The notes under the pieces: model-generated
What the model saw: the letters and a program-made list of their open reading frames with translations, nothing else
Databases searched by the model: none
What the model was told of the DNA's origin: nothing
From: Azolla pinnata
Lineage: Eukaryota; Streptophyta; Polypodiopsida; Salviniales; Salviniaceae
Direction: 5' to 3'
DNA length: 20,489 nucleotides
NCBI GenBank assembly: GCA_037176905.1
Contig: JBBBWG010009447.1
Location: 2,413-22,901 of the forward strand
Translations under genes and position numbers: made by a program
In this document: piece after piece, positions 8,999 through 18,303 of the stretch
How the letters are laid out: each line of letters begins with the position of its first letter
Numbering within the stretch: position 1 is the first letter of the stretch

Positions 8999-11900
8999 AC
9001 GGCGAAGAGCATTCGGCGGACAGCAGCAGCGGCTTCTTTCGGCGGCGCGAAGCTGACAGGGAGGATGTCCGGCATCGCGCACTCGTTCCCGTCGAAGAAG
9101 ACCTTGGTCGGGTAGTAATCTCGCGGCGACGACAAGTTCCCCGACAGCCCTTGCAGCGTGAAGGAGAGCACCGACTGCTGAATCCCGGGGTAGTTGTCGT
9201 AGATGCCGTTGAGGTAGTTGAGCCCGGGGAGCCCATACAAGAACACGGTGTCGTTCGCGGTTCTCGTGTAGTTGAAGCTGTAGGCTTGCTGGAAGCCAGG
9301 GAACACGGAGGGCGCGAGCTCGACGGCGGCGGACCAGTCGGAGAACTGCAGGCCTTGCCAGTTGAAGATGGTCATGCGGGCGCTCCAGCCGGCGGCGGAT
9401 TCGGACACGAGGTGCCAGTTCACGCTCACGCCGCAGTTGTCGGGGCAGGGGACGGGGGAGGGGAAGCTCCATCGGTTGAGCTCGTAGTAGGCGAGCGTCT
9501 TGGCGGTGCGATTCGGAGCAGGTACCGTGGCGAGCTCGACGGGGATCAGCAGGGCTTCAGCCGACGAATTGCAGGAAGAAGAAGAGGAAGAGGAAGAAGA
9601 AGCAGCAGCGATACAGCCGCAAGCGCAGGTCTTGCAAGGCACCACCGAGGCGTTGTTGTACGCGGAGAAGGAGACGCAGCATTTGGGCGTGGGCGGGGGC
9701 GTAACTGTCGCATTACACGTGACTTGCCAGCTGATAACCGCCGATGTCGACCTCTGCGGAGTTCCCGAATCGGGGAACTCCGACGGCTCCACCCGCCTCG
9801 GCTGCCCGCAAGCGTAGCCCGCGTCGAAGCTCCCGTTGAGCCTCCAGTCGGCGGGCGGATCGATGAGCGTGCTGTTCTCGTTCTGCGGCGGGAGCTTGAA
9901 CACCAGCAGCTGGAACGCCGACTTCGACTTGCCGGGGTCCTGCAAGCGGGGCAGCAACGTGCCATTCCTGCAGCAGTACTCGAGATCGCCGAGGGCGGAA
10001 TCGTTGGCCTTGTACTGGTCGAGATCGATGATCACGGGGCTCGCCGAGCAGCTGGAGATCGCCGAGAAATCGACGCCCGCGTAGTACTTCCCGGCCTCCC
10101 CGAAGATGCACTCGCTCTGCTCCTGCGCCGTCGTCGTCGCCCCCCGCATCGAGTAGATGAACTCCCCGCTCTGCCATGCCCACTGCAGGTTCCAGTAATC
10201 CAGCCTCCCCGTCGGGTCGTCGTTGGACATGGTGACCTGCGCCGTGTACTGGCTCGCCGACGCCTTGAGCACGTCGTACGAGATGGTGATGTCGCCCGTG
10301 TAGCGTGGCAGGTATGCGCTCTGCGCCAGCTCGATCGTCGAGTTCAGCTTCGCGCAGCATGTCTGGATGCTTCCATCTGCACAGATTCATTTCCATTCAT
10401 TCATTCATTCATTCATTCATTCATGGAGTTCAGCTTCGCGCAGCATGTCTGGAAGCTTCCATCTGCACAGATTCATTTCCATTCATTCATTCATTCATTC
10501 ATTCATCCATTCATTCATTCATTCATTGGTTCATTCATGGAATAGCTTCAGGTTTTCTAGGGGCTTGAGATTCTTCATTCATGGTGGCCTGGGGGACATC
10601 AGAGACTTAGGTGTGTGTATTAGAAAACAAACAAAAAAGAAAAACCCTAAAGCCATGGAATCAGGGAAGCTTGTCTGAAAGCTTTCCATCTGCACAGATT
10701 TAATGAAAGAGCTTCGGATTTTCATGGCCTGGGCACATCAGGGACTTGGTGTGTATTTAAAAAAAAAAAAAAAGAGCCAAAACCATGGAATCAGCGAAGC
10801 TTGTCTGAATGCCTCCATTTGCAGAGCAGAGATTTCATAAGTACACAGAAAAACAGGGTTTTTCGGGCATCATCTTCATGGTCTGGGGACATCACAGATT
10901 TTGGTGATATGAGAAGAGAAAAACCCTAAAACCATGGAATCGGCGAAGCTTGTCTGAATGCTCCCATTTGCAGAGATTTGATGTGTACACAGAAAAACAG
11001 GGTTTTTAGGGCATCATCTTCATGGTCTGGGGACATCACAGATTTTGGTGATATAAGAAGAAGAAGAAAAAAAACCCTAAAACCATGGAATCAGAGAAGC
11101 TTGTCTGAATGCTTCCATTTGCAGAGATACACAGAAAAACAGGGTTTTTAGGGCATCGTCTTCATGGTCTGGGGACATCACAGATTTTGGTGATATAAGA
11201 AGAAGAAGAAGAAGAAACCCTAAAACCATGGAATCAGGGAAGCTTGTCTGGATGCTTCCCCATCTGCACAGATTTCATGATGGGTACCCGGAAACAGGGT
11301 TCCATGGTCTGGGACGTCAGAGGCTTGGCGTGTGTGTAAGAAAACAAAAACCCTAAAACCCATGGAATCAATCCATCAAAACCATCTCTCTGCCGAAAGG
11401 GGAACAGCTGAAGGAGCTATGGAGATGGAGCCTAAACCCTAAACCCTAAGGCCCTTGCACAGGAGATTGCGGAGAAACGTATACCTGGTACAGAAGTGAT
11501 GGGAGCGGAGCACTGATAGCCCGCATCGAGCAGAGTTATGTTGGTGGGCAAGGAGCTCTCGTTCTTCCCGAACTCCGTCCCTGTGAGGGCGAAGCTAGCG
11601 CCCATCTGCGACAGATCGTTGGCCGTCTCGATTCCGGTCTTGAGGATCCCGGAGCTCGTCAGAACGACGCCATCGCTGGCGTTGTAAGGGAGCGGGGATC
11701 CGTCGGAGACCAGGGCTCCTCCGGCGCTCACCAGGACCTCGCCGTTGACGTAGCCGATGAAGATGTCCCAGCCCTGGAGATCCTCCTCCCCGGCGTTGAA
11801 GACCTGCAGCGTGGCCGTGAACGCGTAGGGCTGCCTCGCGGCGTCGCTCTCGGTGGGGAAGGTCTGCACGATGGAGCCGAGCTTGTACAGGATGCCGACG

Positions 11901-12094
11901 CCGGAGTTGCAGCTCTGCGTGAGGTTGCTGAAGCTCTCCTGCGCGTGCGCAGGGCAGGAGGAGAAGGGCAGCAGCAGCAGCAGGAGGAGGAGGAGGAGGA
12001 GTAGAGGAAGGCGAAGAAGAGGAACAAGGAATTGAAGGAGACGAGGAGGATCGCCATGGCGATGATGGCGATGAAGACTGAGCAGCTGCTCCAT
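8968..12094 (-). CDS. COBRA-like GPI-anchored protein, COBL7-type, 2 exons, 672 aa
   Basis: Extracellular glycoprotein predicted to sit on the outer plasma membrane by a GPI anchor and act in cellulose deposition or oriented cell growth, as known for the COBRA family. Exons on the minus strand: 12094-11485 and 10376-8968, joined in phase 1 (donor CAG|GTATAC, acceptor GTGCAG). The join reads TSVP|DGSIQTCCAK and then LPRYTGDITISYDV, as in the family. Residues 1-51 are a signal peptide with 12 consecutive Leu (CTC/CTG microsatellite), probably cut after AHA. Residues about 52-200 are the extra N-terminal domain that distinguishes the COBL7-11 group from short COBRA proteins. The COBRA domain follows, then the hallmark CCVSFSAYNN...CKTCACGC (about 436-458). 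A Ser9 run lies at 463-471. A hydrophobic tail (FAVTILLLLVAL) is the GPI signal. There are many N-glycosylation sequons. The start is the only ATG giving this signal peptide in frame. Its GC content is far higher than that of its neighbours. Confidence 0.94.
10332..11371. repeat. Minisatellite of 130-151 bp units carrying copies of the exon-2 splice-acceptor region
   Basis: The marker CATGGAATC recurs at 10654, 10784, 10933, 11084, 11228 and 11361, so the units are 130, 149, 151, 144 and 133 bp. A unit holds AAACCCTAAA, CATGGAATC, AAGCTTGTCTGAATGC, TCCATTTGCAGAG, an ACAGGGTTTTTAGGGC block and GGGGACATCACAG. The TGTCTGAATGCTTCCAT part matches the real intron/exon-2 boundary (10361-10382). A closer copy of that boundary, including exon sequence, sits at 10425-10472. 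On the minus strand the acceptor CTGTGCAG|ATGG is intact in the copies ending at about 10462, 10689 and 11263. It is mutated to GCAAATGG in the three middle copies. Confidence 0.9.
10391..10541. repeat. (ATTC)n microsatellites, two blocks
   Basis: ATTC runs at about 10393-10424 and 10480-10541, separated by the duplicated copy of the exon-2 boundary. The two blocks are arms of the same duplication. They lie just inside the intron, next to the acceptor of exon 2. Confidence 0.93.
11431..11450. repeat. Short interstitial telomere-type repeat
   Basis: CCTAAACCCTAAACCCTAAG, about 2.7 copies of the Arabidopsis-type plant telomere unit (CCCTAAA), 34 bp inside the intron from the exon-1 donor. Single AAACCCTAAA motifs also recur in the minisatellite units. 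Such telo-boxes are known regulatory motifs bound by TRB-type Myb proteins. A role here is not shown. Confidence 0.85.
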
Positions 12095-12543
12095 CCTGCG
12101 CCCCCTCCCCTGAGTATGTATGCACGGGATGAACCCCAACCCCTCCCTGCAGCCCAGGCACAAGAGAAAGGAGAGCGAAGCACTCAGAGTTTCCACAGAA
12201 AGCTCTGCTCTTTCCTGTGTGCAGAAGGATTGAGCGCTGGGAATGGAAATTGGGGTTGAGGATGGATGAAGAGCGGGAGAGGAAAGGGAGAGAGAAAGAG
12301 AGAGCTTAGAAAGGAGCAAGGTCTGCCATGGCGGGGGAGGCAGCAGGAGAAGGTTTCCGAAGAGAGAGAGGGTCTCTGAGACAGCGATGGCGATGGCGAT
12401 GGCGATGGCGACTGAGTCCTCTGCACACGGCTTCTGTTCTTCCTTCTTCTTCCTTCTTCTTCCTTCTTCTTCTTCTTCTTCCTTCTTCTTCCTTCTTCTT
12501 CTTCTGCTTGCTGCTTCTTCCGTCGCCGGCCCGCGTTTACCGG
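12095..12543 (-). promoter_or_regulatory. 5' leader and proximal promoter of the COBRA-like gene
   Basis: On the minus strand this region is upstream of the COBRA-like start codon. It contains a (GCGATG)4.7 repeat at 12384-12411 and a long TTC/TTCC tract at about 12431-12520. The frame of the first exon stays open upstream of the ATG for some 160 codons, but those codons come from simple repeats and resemble no protein. A pyrimidine-rich (minus strand) stretch at 12260-12310 may mark the transcript start. No TATA box was assigned. Confidence 0.5.
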
Positions 12544-12810
12544 CACGTGGCAGTAACCGGCACGTGTCAGTAACCGACACGTGGCGTTACCCGACACGTC
12601 GCAGCTTCTTCTGCTTGCTACTAATCCGTCGCCGCCCCGCTTTAGCGACACGTGGCAGGAAACCGACACGTGGCGGACGGAGCGTCAGAAACCGGCACGT
12701 GGCGGTCGAAGGCCCTGCCACGTCAACGAGCTTCTCCACGTGTCCTCCACGTGTCCTCCACGTGGCGCCCACGTGTCTTCCACGTGGCGTCCACGTGGCG
12801 TCCACGTGTA
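12544..12810. promoter_or_regulatory. Array of 13 G-boxes (CACGTG) upstream of the COBRA-like gene
   Basis: CACGTG begins at 12544, 12561, 12578, 12649, 12667, 12696, 12737, 12748, 12759, 12770, 12781, 12792 and 12803. Near-matches CACGTC lie at 12595 and 12719. The first three plus 12595 are units of a 17-bp tandem repeat (CACGTGKCAGTAACCGR type). The last seven are exactly 11 bp apart, in an 11-bp tandem repeat (CACGTGKC plus three variable bases). Most read CACGTGGC or CACGTGTC, which are classic ABRE/G-box variants. The array lies 450-720 bp upstream of the COBRA-like start codon. Binding by bZIP or bHLH factors is inferred. Confidence 0.85.
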
Positions 12811-12888
12811 ACCCGCCAAAGTCGACTCGACCGCGGTTCGAATCCTGCTGCCGTTCTTTTTCAAACACCTTCAAAGAAAAGGCGGATA

Positions 12889-12924
12889 ATATATATATAT
12901 ATATATATATCTCTCTCTCTCTCT
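12889..12924. repeat. (AT)11(CT)7 compound microsatellite
   Basis: An AT run at 12889-12910 is followed directly by a CT run at 12911-12924. It lies upstream of the G-box array and may bound the promoter region. Confidence 0.95.
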
Positions 12925-14150
12925 AATCCGAATTGCTTTTGAAAGTGCAGAGCTTTTCTGCCTTTTTCTGTTTTTTTTCTCTGTTTTCTTTCAAACAGTC
13001 TCTCTCGTAATCCCATTCTCTGCAGGTTCTTCCAAAGGTTCGAAATATGAGGAAATCGGTTCTAAAAACTTACTGCCACCATCTCCACTCAACATATGCA
13101 ATATAGTGATTGCAGATCCTATACAGCTAGAATTTCAAGCATTGATGCAAAGGGAGCCATAGCCTTCCAAAAAAACGCGGTCCAGCATATTAGTCAGTAA
13201 GCAGATTACAGAGCTGGAAACTCCTGGAAACCCAGTCGTAAGTCAAAACTCTGCATGAAACACGACGTAAAACACGGCATGAACCCTGTCGCCGTCCATA
13301 TGAAACTTGATATATAAAACAGTGAGGTGTCCTGTTTAACAGGTTGGAAAACATAATCTCACAGCTACTTTACAGCTTTGCCCTTGTTTCATGAAATTTT
13401 CCAATTAATACCATAACAATAAGTGAGAGAAGTCAGAGAAGAAAAAATCAAACGGATACATCATATGGAGCTCGAAAAGGCTATATGCAATGGCTACATA
13501 ACCCATATAAATAAATAGACACACCCATTTACAAGGTAATTCGGCCAACAGCAACCGACCGATAGGCTTTATTCCCCTGCGTTTCAAAACTCTGCCAGCT
13601 ATTTCTGAGCTACCAAGGGAGAAATTCGCCCCAATGTTGAGATGTTGAATGATGGATGCAACAAGTTCTGCCTCTACACATTAGCATTTGAAATGTGGAG
13701 GAGCAATCATTACCTGACCGAAGAATCCTTCTCCACCATTCATAAATAAGAGCACAACTTAGTGTGAGTACTAGAAGCCAGAATCCCTTCTAGAAAAACT
13801 CGGGAAGGGTGCAGAAGGAAAAACAAATAGAGGAGGGGCACAAACATTCTTAACAGCCCAAAGAGAGAGATTGGATCTGGAAATGCGGATGCAGTTTTGC
13901 CCAACAAAGCTTGAAGTGGACTCCCATTCGGTACCATGTTATACAACCCCAAATCACATGTATACTACATTTGCTTCCTTGTAAGGGGAGATATATTTAT
14001 TATTCAACTTATACATGGAACTGATACCTCCATGAGTGTATATATATATCAACGCATCTATTTTCTGGGGGCAACAAGACCATCAAACCTCGCTTCAAAT
14101 GCAGAATCATTGCTATCTAGAAACACATCGGCTGAAGGCTGCCCAACATA
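12925..14150. other. Intergenic region with no recognisable gene
   Basis: AT-rich DNA between the COBRA-like promoter and the 3' side of the CBP60-type gene. Open frames are short (about 76 codons or less), biased to hydrophobic residues, and match nothing I know. Part of it near 14,000-14,150 could be 3' UTR of the CBP60-type gene. I saw no tRNA, terminal inverted repeats or transposon coding sequence. Confidence 0.6.
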
Positions 14151-14315
14151 TCAATCCAACTGCTGAATATGCACCCTTCTCGTGGAAGCCTTCATAGGAT
14201 ACCAACATTGTAAAATTGCCTTCCACTTTGTCCAGCCTATGTAAGGTCATTGATGCAAAACGATTGGCTGGATATTGATAGTTGGTATTCGATTTATGGA
14301 ATCTCTTTGGACAAC
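14151..14315 (-). pseudogene. Decayed tandem copy of the CBP60 C-terminal exon end
   Basis: Read on the minus strand, this segment aligns without gaps to the last 54 codons and the stop of the CBP60 gene (14348-14512), offset by 197 bp. By eye, 37 of 54 positions are identical. The copy keeps QRDSIN, PYIGW, KAIL, CWY and RRVHIQQLD plus the final TGA (14151-14153). A CGA-to-TGA-type change creates an in-frame stop at 14247-14249, just before the calmodulin-binding helix. It is therefore broken as a full C-terminus. It lies in the probable 3' UTR of the real gene and in a different frame from it. A GCGCAG acceptor-like site precedes it at 14336. Confidence 0.88.
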
Positions 14316-14347
14316 ATAGTTTAGGGCCGGAAAAGCTGCGCAGGAAA

Positions 14348-17300
14348 TCAATCCAGCTGCTGAATATGCACTCTTCTCCTGGAAGCCTTCATAAAATACC
14401 AACACTTTAGAATCGCCTTCAATTTTATCCACCCTATGTAAGGTCGTCGGTGCAGACTAATTGGTGGGACACTGTTGGCTGATATTGAATTTATGAAATC
14501 TCTTTGAATGACAGAGTTGGACAACCGTCCTGTATTCCCGTTTGGAAGGAGAATTTCATCATTCGATGAACATGCAAGTGCCCTTGTTTCCTTATCCTCG
14601 TATACTGATCGGTTGGGAGTGTTATAATTCTCATATACGAAGAGATTCTCAAATGTTCCAGGTGAATAAGAGTTACTGTATAGCAAGCGAGATATATCAA
14701 CCCCAGTTGCAGACACAGCCATATCATTCTGTAGAGCATTACAGCTGTCTTGTGTTGAAGTGGTTGCAGAATTCTCATAGAAAATGTCGTCTCCATGTCC
14801 TTGCAAATCTTGCCATGAAAAGGCATCAGTAACCGAGCTAGACTGCCCACCTGCGCAAACACAAGTAACTGGTCAATTTCCAGAAATTATCGCAGCTCAA
14901 TATTGCAAAATAGCAGAAAGTGACAGATGCTCGGCACTGCAGCTGATGCAAAAAATATAAGCACGGGGCCTGATGGGAATTTTATGGATGCTGTTGAGAT
15001 TTTACAAACTGAAAGTATCATCAAACTCGATACGTGCCATTAGGTTAACATATGATTCATTTAGTAGAGATCGTTTAGAAAGAAATTGTCAGGACATACT
15101 TCGTGTACAAGCGTCTTGATGTTCATATTTCACACTTGCTGGAAGTGGAAGTATACTGCTAAGATCATTGTGTGCCTCTTGAACCAACCTATCCATGTAT
15201 ACCTGCAAAAGCCATATACTGCCTCAGATAACTTGTTTTGGGATAAAATCAGTACAACCATCCAGAGGGTCCTATCATTCTTACGATTTCACATATCAAT
15301 GACACGAATATTCCCCCACAGCAGGTGCATATCTGCACATCTCAATCTCCAATCAATCTTTACAGATGTTGAGTTGGCTTACCCACAAAAGAGACCACGA
15401 CAAATGTATATTGATAGGCCTATCTTATTAAACCATGTAGACAATGAGATGGATGTATACTGATAGACCCACATGCTGGTAAAAATCTTCATGCAAGCTA
15501 TTGAACTCAAGCCAATGGGCTGACCCAATGGTCTCTTTGTATCTATTTATCTAACCTTCCCAATAATCACCCGTCAGAGATAGAAAAGCGAAGAAGTTAT
15601 ATAGCATAAACAGCAGGATAATGCAACTTTTTCTGCTACATTGTCGAAAAATAAAGGCAGGGGATGTGTCAAGATGTTACTATAAAGAGAAGAACTCAGA
15701 CAACGACAATTTGAAATGCTTAGAATGACATTAGAAATAAATGCCCAATCAGATCTAGTAGTTCAGAACTGCCTGAGGGATCTTGACCAGAGCTGTATCT
15801 ATGTTTTGATACCTGCAACATCTTTGGGTGGCTGGAGCATGTACCTCAGGTATATCCTCAAACCAAGATGAGGATAGTGATTTTCTCTGAGATTTCTTGC
15901 TACAGTCCTCTGAAGAACTCTGGAATCACCGTGTATAGATCTGCTTGTTGCTTATCAGTTCAAAAAGTCTCTAATGCAAGGGTCTCTCAAGTTAAAACAG
16001 CCCAAAATAACAGTAGTCTTAGTTTTCGATGACCCAAAAATATTATCTAAATTCCTCCCTTGAGACCAGTAGGGGATAACTATTGATGTTTCCATTCATT
16101 TCTATGCGTAAATCCTACACCATCATAAACCTGTGTAAATCCCTTTTTATAAATTTTCCAGCAGCAAAAGTTTTCCTCCACTGTTTTAGGCCCAGGAGAT
16201 GGTTCAAACCTGGAGGGAAAACGAAGTTCATCACTTCCCCTGGGGAGACTAGCTTAGACACACCAGCACTAACTAATGACTGAAGTACAAACATATCACA
16301 TATGTCAATACATCTTTCTGTTGCTCTCCTCTTGATCAATATGCTCTTTTGTATGATGGTACAGTAGATAAATATCAAATGTGAACTGTGCCATTACTAG
16401 AATAAAGAAATGTTGTCTTGATTATAAAGCCCCAGATTAATAGTCAATGCATAAAAAAACATAAACAGACCTTTTCTGTATCTGATAACGAACTTGACAT
16501 GATGTAAACTTCATCTCTAATTATCCCTAACGGCTGGTATATCGTGTTCAAAACGACTCCAACGGAACGGCTCTCATCAGGATAAAAGACATACTGATTG
16601 TCGGTCAGAATACATGTTCTGGCATGTTCGATTATGCAATCCCATGTCTTTCCTGACATTGTTGTTCCAAAAATCTGAAACAAAGTTCACAAGATGATGG
16701 TGTGACTGTTGTACATACAAGGTGATGATGTTCTTTCTTCTTAATAGAAAAAATTAAAGATTTAAGACTGATGTTATTTGTTCCACAACAATACAAAGAA
16801 AGCTTAAATATTTAACCTCACGAAGTTTTGTTGGCCCAATTGAATATTTTATAAGGAAATCCTTCACTGTGTTGATGTTAAATTCACACAACCTTTTGTG
16901 ATAGGCACCATCTTTACCTATCTTCTCCAATCGCCATACATCATCACATAGATTTGGAGGATAATGCTTCTTGTACACTGGCCACACAAAATTCACACCT
17001 TGTCATTTGTAAAATTAATACAGAATCTAGACTGCATGCCAATGCTGAAAATTAATATCTATTCTAGAGAAGCTTGACCATCCTATATGCACAGAATTGC
17101 AAAGCCAAATGTCTACATAAAAAAATTCAACAGCTTTAGAACTGGATTACTTACATTGTCCACGGTGATCTTTCACAAAGAAAGGCTCTGTTTTTGCTTC
17201 TCGAACTCTTGAGCCATTAATACACCCTCCTGGTATCTTTACTCCGAGTCTGAACTTCCTACTTCTGATCCAGCTTGAATTGTCTGTAAATATGAGCTCC

Positions 17301-18303
17301 CCAAGAGTGCCTATGCCTTGCTTCAGCTCTATAGAAAGTTCACCTGTCAGAAGGGGGCGCTTCCCTTCTCTCTCTTTGACTACATAGCTTTCAAACTCTT
17401 CCAAGGTCCAGTCTTCTTTATCATCATTAGAAAAATCCCCCTCTAAAACAACTATGTCTAATCTGACTGCTGATTCATCCTCCACAACTACTATGTCACC
17501 TGTATTTGCATCCTGCAGAAACACCTGAATCACATTTGAATTCTCTCCTTCCACCCTGCAGCCAGTATACAGTGGTTGTGCTAGCCTGTTTTGAAATTGC
17601 AATCGCAGCAATGTAGATTCTGGGCCTTGAAGCTGCTTTGAAGGTAACCTGGTATGAATAATGAACACCATTAAAGATAACTGGGACACGTCCACAGACA
17701 ACCATAGTAGATTGGACATGCTCAGCAGATGGGAGAAGAACAGGAACAACACCTTATCCCACTTTCAAAAGGAAGATATTTGGCAATGGCTCGTTCCACT
17801 TCTTCACTAACCTGTTCCATAATCCACAATAACTCATCTATCCATATAAAATCAAGACTCTTAAGGTGACTAGATTTTAACTGGAGTATCCTATTCACTA
17901 TTTAAAGATACAGTTATGGAGTGGCTTTCAAAAAATTTCAAGATGTGAAAATCTGACAGGCATTACAGAAGATTGGTTTTAAAGATACCAGAAAAATGAA
18001 GGGATTGAAACTGTACCACTCTTCGAATCATGGGTTCAAGCAGTACCAAGAACATCTGCATTGTAGTTGACTTTGTTGAATCTAAGGAAGAACTGTAAAA
18101 TAAAGTGGCAAGAGAAACTATGTAGAAAGCAATCGGAAGGAAAACGCATAAAAATATTGATTCTTGCAATGATTTCTTTATGTAAAATAAGCGAAAAACT
18201 TGTTGACAACAAAAACAAACCTTGCCAAACTGATATGTTGTCTCTTTTCTTCTGAATCATCATTTCTCCCATCAGAATTATCGCGTGGGCGTTTGTGTGC
18301 CAT
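14348..18303 (-). CDS. CBP60-family calmodulin-binding protein, 8 exons, 560 aa
   Basis: Plant-specific nuclear DNA-binding regulator of the CBP60 family, whose members link Ca2+/calmodulin to immune and stress transcription (CBP60g and SARD1 control salicylate synthesis; CBP60a is a repressor). Minus-strand exons: 18303-18221, 18092-18017, 17811-17753, 17648-17155, 16977-16817, 16674-16471, 15202-15100, 14850-14348. Phases agree at every join. Hallmarks: [23 protein letters not shown] (residues about 45-67), [22 protein letters not shown] (164-175), [16 protein letters not shown] (193-208), [44 protein letters not shown] and [14 protein letters not shown]. The last 28 residues (533-560) carry a Trp-anchored basic helix ([20 protein letters not shown]) matching the C-terminal calmodulin site of CBP60a-f-type proteins; CBP60g binds through its N-terminus and SARD1 lacks binding. 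The start ATG at 18303 gives a KRPR-containing N-terminus like the family. The subgroup was not resolved. Confidence 0.94.
15845..15919 (-). other. Possible 75-nt cassette exon inside CBP60 intron 6
   Basis: On the minus strand, TTCCAG precedes a 75-nt block without stops that ends CCTGAG|GTACAT. It is a multiple of three and lies in phase 0 between exons 6 and 7, so inclusion would add 25 Ser/Lys-rich residues ([16 protein letters not shown]...) between SDTEK and VYMDRLV. It is more GC- and purine-rich than the rest of the 1268-nt intron. The family normally has no insertion here, and a short open block flanked by AG and GT can arise by chance. Confidence 0.25.

Larger units (their letters stand above)
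10377..11484 (-). other. Single intron of the COBRA-like gene, mostly tandem repeats
   Basis: A GT-AG intron of 1108 bp that interrupts the codon for Asp204. Beyond the donor side (telomere-like motif near 11431) it is almost filled by the minisatellite and the ATTC microsatellites annotated separately. No nested gene was seen in it. Confidence 0.9.

Noticed and set aside
8923..10545. 540-codon open frame on the + strand
   Set aside because: It is antisense to exon 2 of the COBRA-like gene, which has signature motifs on the minus strand. The long open frame is a by-product of high GC and ends in the ATTC microsatellite.
10332..11371. CRISPR-like or transposon interpretation of the repeats
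   Set aside because: The units are contiguous tandem repeats without unique spacers, inside a plant intron. I saw no terminal inverted repeats, target-site duplications or transposase or reverse-transcriptase coding sequence.
12835..12845. GGTTCGAATCC, identical to the tRNA T-loop / RNA polymerase III B-box consensus
   Set aside because: The flanking bases do not form a five-pair T-stem or an acceptor stem. Upstream is the G-box array with no D-arm, A-box or anticodon arm. It may be a tRNA or SINE fragment, but it is not a tRNA gene.
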